Shown: positions 8,064 to 16,303 of the stretch, one piece after another
Layout: each line of letters starts with the position of its first letter
Numbering within the stretch: position 1 is the stretch's first letter
DNA from: Ruminococcus sp.
GTDB lineage: Bacteria > Bacillota > Clostridia > Oscillospirales > Ruminococcaceae
Assembly: GCF_017464355.1 (NCBI RefSeq)
Contig: NZ_JAFUAG010000017.1
Location: forward strand, 1-64,000
Reading direction: 5' to 3'
DNA: 64,000 nucleotides
The notes under the pieces: model-generated
Seen by the model: the letters and a program-made list of their open reading frames with translations, nothing else
What the model was told of the DNA's origin: nothing
Database searches by the model: none
Translations under genes and position numbers: made by a program

Positions 8064-9245
8064 TCATGGGTTATTGCTTATGTATTCCTTGATCGTCTCG
8101 GCTCTGTCGGTGCGCTCCCAGGCTACACCCAGATCCTCACGGCCCATGTGGCCGTAAGCCGCAAGCTGCTTGTACTGGGGCTTTCTCAGGTCGAGCATTT
8201 CGATTATGCTGGCAGGCCTGAGGTCGAATAATGCATTTACAGCTTCGCTGAGCTTGTCATCGCTGACCTTGCCTGTGCCGAAAGAATCTACCAGTACGGA
8301 AACGGGGTTTGCCACACCGATAGCGTATGCAAGCTCAACTTCGCACTTGTCTGCAAGACCAGCAGCTACTATGTTCTTGGCAACGTACCTTGCAGCATAG
8401 GCAGCTGAACGATCCACCTTCGTGGGGTCCTTGCCCGAGAAGCAGCCGCCGCCGTGTCTTGCATAGCCGCCGTAGGTGTCAACGATGATCTTTCTGCCTG
8501 TAAGGCCGCTGTCGCCCTGGGGGCCGCCGATAACGAACCTGCCTGTGGGGTTCACAAAATATGTGGTGTTCTCATCGAGCAGGCCTGCGGGGATAACGTG
8601 CCTGATGACCTTTTCGATGATATCAGCTCTTATCTGCTCAAGGGATACCCTGGCATCGTGCTGGGAGGACACGACTACGGCATCTACGCGCTTTGCCTTG
8701 CCGTCCACATACTCAACTGTTACCTGGGTCTTGCCGTCGGGGCGGAGATAGGGCAGTGCGCCGTTCTTGCGAACCTCTGTCAGCCTCATGGCCAGCTTGT
8801 GGGAAAGGGATATGGGCAGGGGCATGAGCTCGGGGGTCTCGTTGCAGGCATAGCCGAACATGATACCCTGGTCGCCTGCGCCTGTATCATATGCATTCTC
8901 CTCTCTGCCTTCAAGGGCGTTGTCAACACCCATGGCAATGTCGGGGGACTGCTTGTCGATAGAGGTCATGACCGAGCAGGTGTGGCCGTCAAAGCCGTAC
9001 TTTGCTCTGTCGTAGCCGATGCCGACTACTGTGTCACGGACTATCTGGGGGATATCGACCTGTGCCTTGGTGGTTATCTCACCCATGCAGAGTATCATGC
9101 CTGTGGTGGTGACAGTTTCGCAGGCTACTCTGGAATAGGGATCCTGCTCCAGCATAGCATCAAGGACAGCGTCGCTGATCTGGTCGCAGATCTTGTCGGG
9201 ATGTCCTTCCGTTACCGACTCGGATGTGAAAAGTGATCTTGACAT
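8064..9245 (-). CDS. metK: S-adenosylmethionine synthetase
   Basis: Makes S-adenosylmethionine from methionine and ATP. The 393-residue protein is full length and shows the family motifs [15 protein letters not shown] at the N-terminus, [12 protein letters not shown] in the middle and [19 protein letters not shown] later. The ATG at 9245 follows AAGGAGG at about 9 nt. Its leader is a SAM-I riboswitch, so the product represses its own synthesis. Confidence 0.98.
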   Translation of the reverse strand: MSRSLFTSESVTEGHPDKICDQISDAVLDAMLEQDPYSRVACETVTTTGMILCMGEITTKAQVDIPQIVRDTVVGIGYDRAKYGFDGHTCSVMTSIDKQSPDIAMGVDNALEGREENAYDTGAGDQGIMFGYACNETPELMPLPISLSHKLAMRLTEVRKNGALPYLRPDGKTQVTVEYVDGKAKRVDAVVVSSQHDARVSLEQIRADIIEKVIRHVIPAGLLDENTTYFVNPTGRFVIGGPQGDSGLTGRKIIVDTYGGYARHGGGCFSGKDPTKVDRSAAYAARYVAKNIVAAGLADKCEVELAYAIGVANPVSVLVDSFGTGKVSDDKLSEAVNALFDLRPASIIEMLDLRKPQYKQLAAYGHMGREDLGVAWERTDRAETIKEYISNNP

Positions 9246-9300
9246 TTTGGGTTCCTCCTTCTAGGGGTACAAACTGTTGTATGACGTTAAATCAACAGCC

Positions 9301-9336
9301 AAAAAAGACCCTCACCCCGAAAGGAATGAGAGCCGA
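9301..9336 (-). terminator. Riboswitch-controlled terminator before metK
   Basis: On the minus strand CTCATTCC pairs with GGGGTGAG and is followed by GGTCTTTTTT. The CTCAT arm can instead pair with ATGAG of the 3' P1 strand, giving the antiterminator expected of a SAM-I expression platform. Confidence 0.85.
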
Positions 9337-9354
9337 AAATTTACAATAAAATTT

Positions 9355-9458
9355 CCTCATCTTTCGGAAACACCGCAGGAATTGGCACCTTGACGAGCCG
9401 GCGCTCACAGGTTGCCGTGGCTTCATCGGACCTGGTCCCTCCACCACTCTTGATAAGG
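9355..9458 (-). ncRNA. SAM-I (S-box) riboswitch aptamer
   Basis: The minus strand contains the S-box core in order: CTTATCAAGAG, GGTGGAGGGAC, GATGAAGCC, GGCAACC, AAGGTGCCAATTCCTGC. The P1 helix is CCTTATC/GATGAGG. It lies between the metK promoter and a terminator, so SAM binding should end transcription early. Confidence 0.97.
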
Positions 9459-9478
9459 CTATTTAATTTAACAAACAC

Positions 9479-9507
9479 ATTATACTACATAATGCGACCT
9501 TTGTCAA
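9479..9507 (-). promoter_or_regulatory. metK promoter
   Basis: Minus-strand TTGACA (9507-9502), 17-bp spacer and TATAAT (9484-9479), placed just before the riboswitch. Confidence 0.92.
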
Positions 9508-9637
9508 TAACTTAACGGATTTTTTACAACAAAGCTCTCATGAGGAAAATGTTACGGCAATACATATCAAAAAGACGTCACAATTTTAACTATTTTTAAA
9601 CAAAATCTCAAATGTTTGAAAAGTCTGCAAAAAGCCC

Positions 9638-9666
9638 TTGACAAACGGCAGATGAAGTGATATAAT
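9638..9666 (+). promoter_or_regulatory. Promoter for the tRNA Gly-Arg-His cluster
   Basis: TTGACA (9638-9643), 17 bp, TATAAT (9661-9666). No terminator is seen until after tRNA-His. Confidence 0.92.
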
Positions 9667-9704
9667 AGACAACGTTGACCGACCAAAAGGTCGATGACCG
9701 AACT

Positions 9705-9775
9705 GCGGGTGTAGTTCAGTGGTAGAACTCCAGCCTTCCAAGCTGGCCATGTGGGTTCGATTCCCATCACCCGCT
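9705..9775 (+). tRNA. tRNA-Gly (anticodon TCC)
   Basis: Acceptor GCGGGTG/CACCCGC, D-arm with GTTCAGTGGTAGAAC, anticodon loop CTTCCAA, T-loop TTCGATT, discriminator T. 71 nt, no encoded CCA. Confidence 0.96.
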
Positions 9776-9800
9776 TTTACTGCTGAATTTTGCAGTGTAT

Positions 9801-9874
<74 letters not shown>

Positions 9875-9905
9875 CTTGGGACTTTTTATGAAGTCCCTTT
9901 TATAT

Positions 9906-9980
9906 GGTGGGTATAGCGTAGTTGGTTAACGCGTCAGATTGTGGTCCTGAAGACCGTGGGTTCGAATCCCACTACCCACC
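9906..9980 (+). tRNA. tRNA-His (anticodon GTG)
   Basis: Acceptor GTGGGTA/TACCCAC with encoded G at -1 (9906) facing C73 (9980), the identity pair of tRNA-His. The anticodon loop is TTGTGGT. Confidence 0.96.
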
Positions 9981-9994
9981 CTACAGTTTTTGCG

Positions 9995-10017
9995 AGTCCG
10001 CTGTGCGGGCTTTTTTT
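9995..10017 (+). terminator. Terminator of the tRNA cluster
   Basis: AGTCCGC pairs with GCGGGCT (one G-U) around a 3-nt loop, followed by seven Ts. Confidence 0.85.
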
Positions 10018-10042
10018 ATTGCTTTTTTGCGGAGGCGATGTT

Positions 10043-10792
10043 ATGAAGCTGGGAAAAGTTCAGCATAATATCTACGATGTTGTCATGAGCGCACTGGCGG
10101 TCTTTGCGGCGGTGCTGGTGCTGTTTGACTGCACGAAAAGTCTGGCAGGGTGGGAAAGGCCTGCGGGGCTCATAGTGTATGCTGTGTTTGCGGCTGACCT
10201 GATAGTCAGGGCGGCGGCGGCTGAGGATAAGAAAAAGTTTTTCTCCATAAATTTCTGGGACGCTGTGGCGGTGCTGCCCATACACGGGGTACTTCCCCCG
10301 CCGGCAGACCCGAGGGCGGACACGGTGCTGAGCGTGCTGAACCTTATCAGGATAGTGGCCTTTCTTTCAAGACCCCTGAGAAAGGCACAGAGGTTCTACA
10401 ACACCAACGGCTTCAAGTATGTGGTGTTCGCAACTTTCATGACGGTCATCACAGGGGGCGTGCTGATACATTATGCCGAGGGCATGGAGTTCGGGGACGG
10501 CATATGGTGGGCTTTCGTGACCGCAACTACGGTGGGTTACGGGGATATCTCCCCGAATACCCTGTACGGCAGGCTGATAGCCATGGTGCTTATGCTGGTG
10601 GGCATAGGGCTCATCGGTTCGCTGACAAGCACGCTGACCTCTTTCTTTATGATGAAGCAGAAAAGGGATACGAAAAATGCCCTGCTGGACACCGTCAGGC
10701 GGGAGCTGGACAGGTTCGATGAGCTGACGGAGGAGGACGTGGACAGGCTCTGCGGGGTGCTGCGGGCGATGAAAAGCGGCAAAGGAAAATAG
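10043..10792 (+). CDS. Voltage-gated-type potassium channel
   Basis: A 249-residue membrane protein of the ion-transport channel superfamily. Several hydrophobic helices precede a pore loop with the K+ selectivity filter TVGYGD at about residues 160-166, followed by a pore-lining helix (RLIAMVLMLVGIGLIGSL) and a C-terminal cytoplasmic coiled segment rich in Asp, Glu, Arg and Lys. A possible S4-like stretch is RIVAFLSRPLRKAQR. The ATG at 10043 follows GGAGG at 7 nt; longer readings run back into tRNA-His. It has no recognisable RCK domain. Confidence 0.88.
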   Translation: MKLGKVQHNIYDVVMSALAVFAAVLVLFDCTKSLAGWERPAGLIVYAVFAADLIVRAAAAEDKKKFFSINFWDAVAVLPIHGVLPPPADPRADTVLSVLNLIRIVAFLSRPLRKAQRFYNTNGFKYVVFATFMTVITGGVLIHYAEGMEFGDGIWWAFVTATTVGYGDISPNTLYGRLIAMVLMLVGIGLIGSLTSTLTSFFMMKQKRDTKNALLDTVRRELDRFDELTEEDVDRLCGVLRAMKSGKGK

Positions 10793-10799
10793 CGCAACG

Positions 10800-10836
10800 G
10801 TGCAGGCGGGAGGAACTTCGGCCTGCACTTTTTTTG
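10800..10836 (+). terminator. Terminator after the K+ channel gene
   Basis: GTGCAGGC pairs with GCCTGCAC across a 13-nt loop and is followed by seven Ts. Confidence 0.9.
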
Positions 10837-11173
10837 TGTGCAGTGACGGGAATGTCCGCGAAAGGGGAGAGGGCGGTGCCCACGGGGCAGAAAAAAATTT
10901 GTGAAAAAATGGACAAGTCGGATAAGTTGGGGGCAGCAGGCAATATCTTATAAGGGACAGGGGATAAAAAAATAACAAACATTCTCCGTAAAATCGCCGT
11001 ATAAACTGCGCAATAAATGGCAAGATGATGTCAAATTATAGAATTGACACTGCATTAAAATTGTGATATAATGTGTGCAACGATTAAGATATCGCAGTTT
11101 ATATGCACACTGTTGTCGGCGGTAAAACGTCGGGGCACACACAGCGGTGGGCACCAAAACGGAGGTAATGACC
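10837..11173. other. Intergenic region with a flanked promoter
   Basis: The stretch holds a perfect 11-bp inverted repeat, TATAAACTGCG (11000-11010) and CGCAGTTTATA (11093-11103), on both sides of the promoter at 11044-11072. Nothing recognisable lies between 10837 and 10999 apart from A-rich sequence. Confidence 0.6.
11044..11072 (+). promoter_or_regulatory. Promoter for the isomerase-family gene
   Basis: TTGACA (11044-11049), 17 bp, TATAAT (11067-11072): a consensus promoter, in line with the strong codon bias of the gene. Confidence 0.92.
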
Positions 11174-12676
11174 ATGAGCAATAAGATCGCTAACACACCC
11201 GAAGTGAAGATAGGTCTGGTCGCAGTTTCAAGAGACTGTTTCCCCATGAGCCTGTCCGAAAACAGAAGAAATGCTGTTGCCAAGGCTTATACCGATAAGT
11301 ACGGCGCAGAGGGACTTTTTGTATGTCCCACAGTTATTGAGAATGAAGTTCACATGAGAAAGGCTCTCAGCGAAGTAAATGCTGAAGGCTGCAACGCTCT
11401 CGTAGTTTACCTGGGCAACTTCGGCCCCGAGACTCCCGAGACACTGCTGGCTAAGTATTTTGACGGCCCTGCTATGTTCGTGGCTGCTGCTGAGGACGAC
11501 TGCGGAAACGCTCTGGTTGATAACAGAGGCGACGCATACTGCGGTATGCTCAATGCCAGCTACAACCTGAAGCTGAGAGGCGTCAAGGCTTATATCCCCG
11601 AGTATCCTGTAGGTACTGCCCCTGAGGTAGCAGATATGATCCGTGAGTTCATACCTATCGCAAAGACAGTTATCGGTCTGAGAAACCTGAAGATAATAAC
11701 CTTTGGTCCCCGTCCTCAGGACTTCCTGGCCTGCAACGCACCTATCGCAAGACTTTATGACCTGGGCGTTGAGATCGAGGAGAACTCTGAGCTGGATCTT
11801 TTCGAGGCTTACAACAACCACAAGGACGATCCCCGTATCCTCGAAGTTATTGCTGATATGGAGAAGGAGCTGGGCGAAGGCAACAAGATGGCAGGCATAC
11901 TGCCCAGACTTGCTCAGTATGAGCTGACCCTGCTGGATTGGGCTGAGGCTCACAAGGGCGAGAGAAAGTTCGTTGCATTTGCAAACAAGTGCTGGCCTGC
12001 ATTCCAGACACAGTTCAGATTTGTTCCCTGCTATGTAAACGGCAGACTGGGCGCACGCGGTATCCCCGTATCCTGCGAAGTTGATATCTACGGCGCACTG
12101 AGCGAATACATCGGCGAGTGCATCTCTGATGAAGTTGTAACTCTGCTGGATATCAACAACACTGTTCCCGGCAACATCTACAGGGAAGAGATCGAGGGCA
12201 AGTTCGATTACACTCAGAGAGATACATTCATGGGCTTCCACTGCGGCAACGGTTCTGCCTGCATACTGAACAATCCTACCATGAAGTATCAGCTGATAAT
12301 GAACAGAGGCCTAGAGGGCGGCGGAGAGCCCGATATCTCCAGAGGTACTCTGGAAGGCGACATCAAGGCCGGCGAGGTAACATTCTTCAGACTTCAGTCT
12401 ACTGCTGACGCTACTCTGCGTTCCTATGCAGCTGAGGGCGAGATACTGCCTGTATCTACACGTTCTTTCGGTACCATCGGTATCTTCGGTATCAAGGAGA
12501 TGGGCAGATTCTACAGATATGTACTGCTGGAGAAGGGCTATCCTCACCACGGTGCAGTTGTATTCGGCCACTACGGCAAGGCACTGTTTGACACCCTGAA
12601 GTATCTGGGCGTTGAGGACAGAGAGTACAACAGACCTGCAGGCGTAAGATACTACGGCGAGAACCCCTATAAATAA
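11174..12676 (+). CDS. L-fucose/L-arabinose isomerase family protein
   Basis: A 500-residue cytoplasmic protein that reads as the FucI/AraA fold: an N-terminal alpha/beta domain, a middle domain (ITFGPRPQDFLACN, about residues 175-188), and a C-terminal part with GFHCGNGSACIL and HHGAVVFGHYGKALFDTL. Family members interconvert aldoses and ketoses with a metal ion, but the gut-bacterial branch this resembles is not well characterised, so the sugar is open. Codon use is strongly biased and the promoter is near consensus, suggesting high expression. The ATG at 11174 has an 8-nt SD spacing; the ATG at 11168 is too close. Confidence 0.8.
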   Translation: MSNKIANTPEVKIGLVAVSRDCFPMSLSENRRNAVAKAYTDKYGAEGLFVCPTVIENEVHMRKALSEVNAEGCNALVVYLGNFGPETPETLLAKYFDGPAMFVAAAEDDCGNALVDNRGDAYCGMLNASYNLKLRGVKAYIPEYPVGTAPEVADMIREFIPIAKTVIGLRNLKIITFGPRPQDFLACNAPIARLYDLGVEIEENSELDLFEAYNNHKDDPRILEVIADMEKELGEGNKMAGILPRLAQYELTLLDWAEAHKGERKFVAFANKCWPAFQTQFRFVPCYVNGRLGARGIPVSCEVDIYGALSEYIGECISDEVVTLLDINNTVPGNIYREEIEGKFDYTQRDTFMGFHCGNGSACILNNPTMKYQLIMNRGLEGGGEPDISRGTLEGDIKAGEVTFFRLQSTADATLRSYAAEGEILPVSTRSFGTIGIFGIKEMGRFYRYVLLEKGYPHHGAVVFGHYGKALFDTLKYLGVEDREYNRPAGVRYYGENPYK

Positions 12677-12707
12677 CAGGTAAGCCGATACTGTGTAAAT
12701 AATATGA

Positions 12708-12746
12708 GCCATGGCTCCCCAGAACGGAGAGCCATGGCCTTTTTTT
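12708..12746 (+). terminator. Terminator after the isomerase-family gene
   Basis: GCCATGGCTC pairs with GAGCCATGGC, followed by seven Ts. It overlaps the last codon of the convergent ABC-F gene. Confidence 0.9.
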
Positions 12747-14268
12747 ACAGGCTTACGGTGCGGGTGGCTATCTTTTCGCGGAATTTGGCATCGTGTTCCA
12801 CGAAAAGCATGGTGGGCTGATATTGCAGCAGGAGGTCTTCTATCTGGATACGGGAAAATATGTCGATGAAGTTCAGGGGCTCGTCCCAGATATAAAGGTG
12901 GGCGGGGGTGGAAAGGCTGGCGGCCAGGAGAGCCTTTTTCTTCTGGCCTGCGGACCAGGAGGCTATGTCCTTGTCAAACTGGCTGCGCTCAAAGCCCAGC
13001 TGGCGCAGTATGGTGCAGAACAGGCTGCGGTCTATGCTGCGGGCAAGGCAGAGGTCTGTGACACTGCCGCTGAGGAAAGAGGTATCCTGGCTGACATAGG
13101 AAACTATCAGCCCCGTGGCTGTTTCGCAGAGGCCTCTTTCTGTAAAGGCGGGAAGACTGTCTTCCCCCGAACTTTGCAGCAGCCGCTTTATCAGGGTGGA
13201 TTTTCCGCAGCCGTTGGCGCCGTCAAGGGCAATGCGTTCGCCCTGAGCCAGCATAAAGGTCAGCCCGCTGAGAGTAGGGGAGGGGCTGCCCTGATAGGTG
13301 AAGCTGTAGTCCTGCAAATTTACAAGCAGGGACTTGTGGTGCTTCAAGGGGGTCAGCTTAAGCTCACGGGTCTGCTCGATATCCTGCAAAAGCCCCTCCC
13401 GGCGGTCTATCTCGCGGTCTATGCGCTTTTCGATATCCGCTGCACGGCTCTGCATTTTCTTGGTCTTGCTGCCGATGTAGGAACGGGTGCTGATACTGCG
13501 GTCGTTCTCCTTTACGGGGTCGAAGCCTATTTTGGTGCTTTCGCTTTTTTCAGCCCAGGCACGGGTGCGGCGGGCTGCCTGGCGGAGCTTCTTTATCTCC
13601 TTGCGGTGTTTTTCGTTCTCGCTGAGGGCAAAGCTGTCGGCACGCTGTTTGTTCTCCCACCAGGAGCTGAAATTTCCGCTTTGCACCTCAATGCTGCGGC
13701 GGTTCAGCACCAGCACATGGTCGGTGCAGGCGTCCAGCAGGCCGCGGTCGTGGGAGACCAGTATGAAGCCTTTCTTCCCCGAGAGGTACTCCCTGACCTT
13801 GTCACGGGCGGGGCTGTCCAGGTGGTTGGTGGGTTCATCGATGAGCAGGAACTCGTTGTCCCCCGAGAACAGCAGGGCAAGCAGCAGCTTAGTCCGCTGG
13901 CCGTGGCTCAGCTGACCGAAGGGGCGGTAGAGGATATCAGCTTCTTCCCCCAGGAGAGAAAGCTCGCAGATCACCCGCCAGCTTTCGGTGGAGGGCTTCA
14001 ATTCATCCAGAATATCGGCGGCATTCATGGCCAGGTGTTCATCCTTTACGGGGTAGGGGAAGTATTCAAATCTTGCGGAAGACTCTATGGTGCCTTTGTA
14101 GGGGTAGGCGCCTGTCAGCAGCCGCAGGAAAGTGGTCTTGCCCTTGCCGTTGCGGCCGATGAAGCCGAGCTTCCAGTTAGTGTCAATGGAAAAGGACACG
14201 TTTTCAAAAATATCATCAGCGCTGCCGTCGTAGCCGAAGGTCAGGCTGTTTACGCTTATCTGTGACAT
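12745..14268 (-). CDS. ABC-F ATPase, probable ribosome-protection (antibiotic resistance) type
   Basis: Two ABC ATPase domains and no membrane segments in 507 residues. Domain 1 has Walker A GRNGKGKTT, signature LSHGQRT and Walker B FLLIDEPTNHLD; domain 2 has DGANGCGKST, WSAGQKKK and LYIWDEPLNFID. A basic linker at about residues 205-290 joins them, as in ABC-F factors that enter the ribosomal E site. Domain 2 has a degenerate NFID where NHLD is usual. The ATG at 14268 follows AAAGGAG. A leader with a three-codon ORF and a terminator (14291-14563) points to induction by ribosome-targeting drugs, so I favour the Vga/Lsa/Msr group over the housekeeping EttA group. Confidence 0.85.
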   Translation of the reverse strand: MSQISVNSLTFGYDGSADDIFENVSFSIDTNWKLGFIGRNGKGKTTFLRLLTGAYPYKGTIESSARFEYFPYPVKDEHLAMNAADILDELKPSTESWRVICELSLLGEEADILYRPFGQLSHGQRTKLLLALLFSGDNEFLLIDEPTNHLDSPARDKVREYLSGKKGFILVSHDRGLLDACTDHVLVLNRRSIEVQSGNFSSWWENKQRADSFALSENEKHRKEIKKLRQAARRTRAWAEKSESTKIGFDPVKENDRSISTRSYIGSKTKKMQSRAADIEKRIDREIDRREGLLQDIEQTRELKLTPLKHHKSLLVNLQDYSFTYQGSPSPTLSGLTFMLAQGERIALDGANGCGKSTLIKRLLQSSGEDSLPAFTERGLCETATGLIVSYVSQDTSFLSGSVTDLCLARSIDRSLFCTILRQLGFERSQFDKDIASWSAGQKKKALLAASLSTPAHLYIWDEPLNFIDIFSRIQIEDLLLQYQPTMLFVEHDAKFREKIATRTVSL

Positions 14269-14290
14269 ATATCTGTCTCCTTTCATGCAC

Positions 14291-14321
14291 AAAAAAAGAA
14301 CCGTTTGCTGCCAAACAGTTC
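14291..14321 (-). terminator. Attenuator terminator before the ABC-F gene
   Basis: Minus-strand GAACTGTTTG pairs over 10 bp with CAAACGGTTC around GCAG, then seven Ts. It ends only about 7 nt before the SD site, so default transcription should stop here. Confidence 0.9.
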
Positions 14322-14400
14322 TGTAAATGCCCTATGACCCGAAAATCATACATAGAAAAATGCGCACAAAAATAGAGAGGTCATGAGAACATAAACCACT

Positions 14401-14410
14401 TTTGGCAGCA
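14401..14410 (-). promoter_or_regulatory. Antiterminator strand in the ABC-F leader
   Basis: Minus-strand TGCTGCCAAA (14410-14401) is the perfect complement of TTTGGCAGCA (14315-14306), the core of the terminator hairpin, so the two structures are mutually exclusive. Confidence 0.75.
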
Positions 14411-14479
14411 TGAATGAAACGTCCGCCCAAAGGCAGCCGCCTGATACGATGTATCATTATCCATGAAAACAAAAGTGAA

Positions 14480-14491
14480 TTATTTTCTCAT
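14480..14491 (-). CDS. Three-codon leader ORF (Met-Arg-Lys)
   Basis: ATG AGA AAA TAA on the minus strand, preceded by AGAGAGGTG at good spacing, 16 codons' length upstream of nothing else translated. Very short leader ORFs of this kind precede antibiotic-induced ABC-F and erm genes; a ribosome stalled here would change the folding of the leader. Assignment is by position and form. Confidence 0.65.
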   Translation of the reverse strand: MRK

Positions 14492-14534
14492 TCTTTCACC
14501 TCTCTCTGAGATATGCGTTTGAAACGCTGTGGCT

Positions 14535-14563
14535 ATGATAGCACATTTTTCCCCGTTTGTCAA
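14535..14563 (-). promoter_or_regulatory. Promoter of the ABC-F leader
   Basis: Minus-strand TTGACA (14563-14558), 17-bp spacer, TATCAT (14540-14535). Confidence 0.88.
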
Positions 14564-14574
14564 CCCCTGCAAAC

Positions 14575-14601
14575 AAAAAGACACCCGTCTCCCGACGAGT
14601 G
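14575..14601 (-). terminator. Terminator after the cytidylate kinase-like gene
   Basis: Minus-strand CACTCGTC pairs with GACGGGTG around GGGA, then TC and five Ts. It partly abuts the ABC-F promoter. Confidence 0.85.
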
Positions 14602-14663
14602 CCCCTTTGTAGTAAGGAAAGTAAAATGAATTAAAAAACATGAATGTCGTTAATAATGGCTCA

Positions 14664-15290
14664 TCAGGACTTGTTCGCCTCATGTATCTCGATATAGTCC
14701 TTCATGAGTTTTACCGCCCCTGCGATACCCGTCTTGGACGTGTTTATGCACAGGTCGAAATTGGGCGCTGCGCCCCATTTCTGGTCGGTATAATAATTGT
14801 AGTAGGAGGCACGGCGCTTGTCGGTCTTCTTTATGAAGTCCTCCACCTTGTCCTTCTCGATGTCATATCTCCCCAGGATACGGGCTTTTTTATCAGCCAT
14901 ATCTCCTGTCAGGAAAAAGTTTATGGCATTGGCATTGCCCTTGAGGACATAGTCCGCACATCTGCCCACTATTACACAGGGACCCTGGTCGCCCAGCCTG
15001 CGTATGGTATCGAACTGCGCAAGAAATATCTTGTGGTTCAGGGGAAGATCGGGATTTATCCGACCGTCTGCCGCCACGGGATAGCTGCCCATTACCAACG
15101 AGAAAAGAAAACTGTTGGTGTGGCTCTCGTCATTCTTGACGAACAGCTCCTCACATATGCCGCTTTCTTTGGAAGCCATTTCCAGAAGCTCTTTATCATA
15201 GAACGGGATATCAAGCTCTTTCGCAAGAGTTTTGCCGATCTCACGTCCTCCGCTGCCGAATTCACGGCTGATGGTGATTATAGATCTCAT
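14664..15290 (-). CDS. Cytidylate kinase-like family protein
   Basis: A 208-residue P-loop kinase-like protein. The N-terminal ITISREFGSGGREIGKTLA is the variant P-loop of the cytidylate kinase-like (AAK_33/Cmk-2) family. GPCVIVGRCADYVL and a lid with RILGRYDIEKDKVEDFI follow. The true Cmk is normally a longer, fused or separate gene, so this is probably a paralogue whose substrate is unknown. The ATG at 15290 has an 8-nt SD spacing (GGGAG); the ATG at 15296 does not. Confidence 0.85.
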   Translation of the reverse strand: MRSIITISREFGSGGREIGKTLAKELDIPFYDKELLEMASKESGICEELFVKNDESHTNSFLFSLVMGSYPVAADGRINPDLPLNHKIFLAQFDTIRRLGDQGPCVIVGRCADYVLKGNANAINFFLTGDMADKKARILGRYDIEKDKVEDFIKKTDKRRASYYNYYTDQKWGAAPNFDLCINTSKTGIAGAVKLMKDYIEIHEANKS

Positions 15291-15797
15291 GAACATCGCT
15301 CCCTTCTCTCTTGGGCTGAATATATTATAACACATTTTTTGTGTTTTGTATACAAAAATATCGAAAAATCTTTCACAAATTTAGTTAAAATATTTTGTGC
15401 ATTTTACTAATAGACAAACAAAACAACGCATTTGCGTCATTGGCAAAAATGAAAGAATTCCTGCATTAACAACAAATTTCGCCATATGTAAACCATATTT
15501 AACATACTTAATTACTGTATTTTGACTTAACGAGAACGTTTGCGTTAGTTACAACTAACCAAATTATATAACACTAACCAAACAATTTGCGTAAAAATGC
15601 ATAAAAAAATGCACCTAAGTTTGTGTATTAATTTTTTTAAAACTCTTGCAAAGAATGACGAAATAATGTATAATATTAATGTTAGCCGTACCTAGTTTTT
15701 GGGGCATATACGCACTTATATCACCCATATTGAAATATGAATGTACGGCGCCTGATCAGTATATTTTGTTATGCAAAAAAATAAGGAGGTTATATTT
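15291..15797. other. A+T-rich regulatory region between the kinase gene and hydC
   Basis: About 500 bp without an ORF. It contains palindrome TTTTGTATACAAAA near 15345-15358, three copies of TTTGCGT (15431, 15539, 15586), palindrome GTTAGTT-AC-AACTAAC (15544-15559), a second ACTAACCAAA at 15573, and the hyd promoter at 15646-15674. A minus-strand TATAAT near 15326 probably starts the kinase transcript. Confidence 0.6.
15646..15674 (+). promoter_or_regulatory. Promoter of the hydCBA operon
   Basis: TTGCAA (15646-15651), 17 bp, TATAAT (15669-15674). The leader is about 120 nt. Confidence 0.85.
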
Positions 15798-16289
15798 ATG
15801 ACTGAGAAAACCGTTATTCCTTTTCAGGGCACACCTGAGCAGGAGGCACAGCTTAAGGAAGTCATTGCTAAGCACCATGACCAGCCGGGTGGACTGATGC
15901 CTACTCTGCAGGAGGCTCAGGGGATCTACGGCTATCTTCCTATCGAGGTCCAGAAGATGATCGCTGACGGACTGGGCGTATCACTGTCGGAGGTATTCGG
16001 CGTTGCTACGTTCTACAGCCAGTTCTCGCTGACCCCCAAGGGCAAGCACAGGATCAGTGTCTGTCTCGGTACTGCCTGCTATGTCAAGGGCTCTGACAAG
16101 ATCCTTGAGGCTGTAGAGGCTAAGCTTGGTATCAAGAGCGGTGAATGCACTGCTGACGGTATGTTTTCCATCGATTCCTGCCGCTGCGTAGGCGCGTGCG
16201 GACTTGCACCCGTTATGCTGGTAGATGAAGACGTTTACGGCAAGCTCAAGCCCGACCAGGTCGCTAAGATACTGGACAGCTACAAGTAA
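15798..16289 (+). CDS. hydC: NADH-dependent [FeFe] hydrogenase, gamma subunit (NuoE-like)
   Basis: The 2Fe-2S subunit of the trimeric hydrogenase, passing electrons to or from HydB. A 163-residue NuoE/24-kDa-type thioredoxin-like protein with the four Cys ligands in CLGTACYVKG and CRCVGACG. Start ATG 15798 follows AAGGAGG at 8 nt. First gene of hydC-hydB-hydA, 14 bp before hydB. The order and fusion pattern match NAD- and ferredoxin-linked bifurcating hydrogenases of Clostridia. Confidence 0.95.
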   Translation: MTEKTVIPFQGTPEQEAQLKEVIAKHHDQPGGLMPTLQEAQGIYGYLPIEVQKMIADGLGVSLSEVFGVATFYSQFSLTPKGKHRISVCLGTACYVKGSDKILEAVEAKLGIKSGECTADGMFSIDSCRCVGACGLAPVMLVDEDVYGKLKPDQVAKILDSYK

Positions 16290-16303
16290 GGAGGTAAGGC
16301 AGT

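Noticed and set aside
8454..9236. Long plus-strand ORF opposite metK
   Set aside because: It is the mirror of a strongly conserved gene with an intact riboswitch and promoter; it has no SD and its composition mirrors codon bias of metK.
12793..14265. 490-aa plus-strand ORF opposite the ABC-F gene
   Set aside because: The minus-strand protein has two complete ABC domains. The plus reading is low-complexity Gly/Ala/Val and has no start signal.
15420..15600. Rex operator before hydCBA
   Set aside because: No TTGTTAA-n4-TTAACAA-like palindrome was found; only half-matches in A+T-rich DNA.
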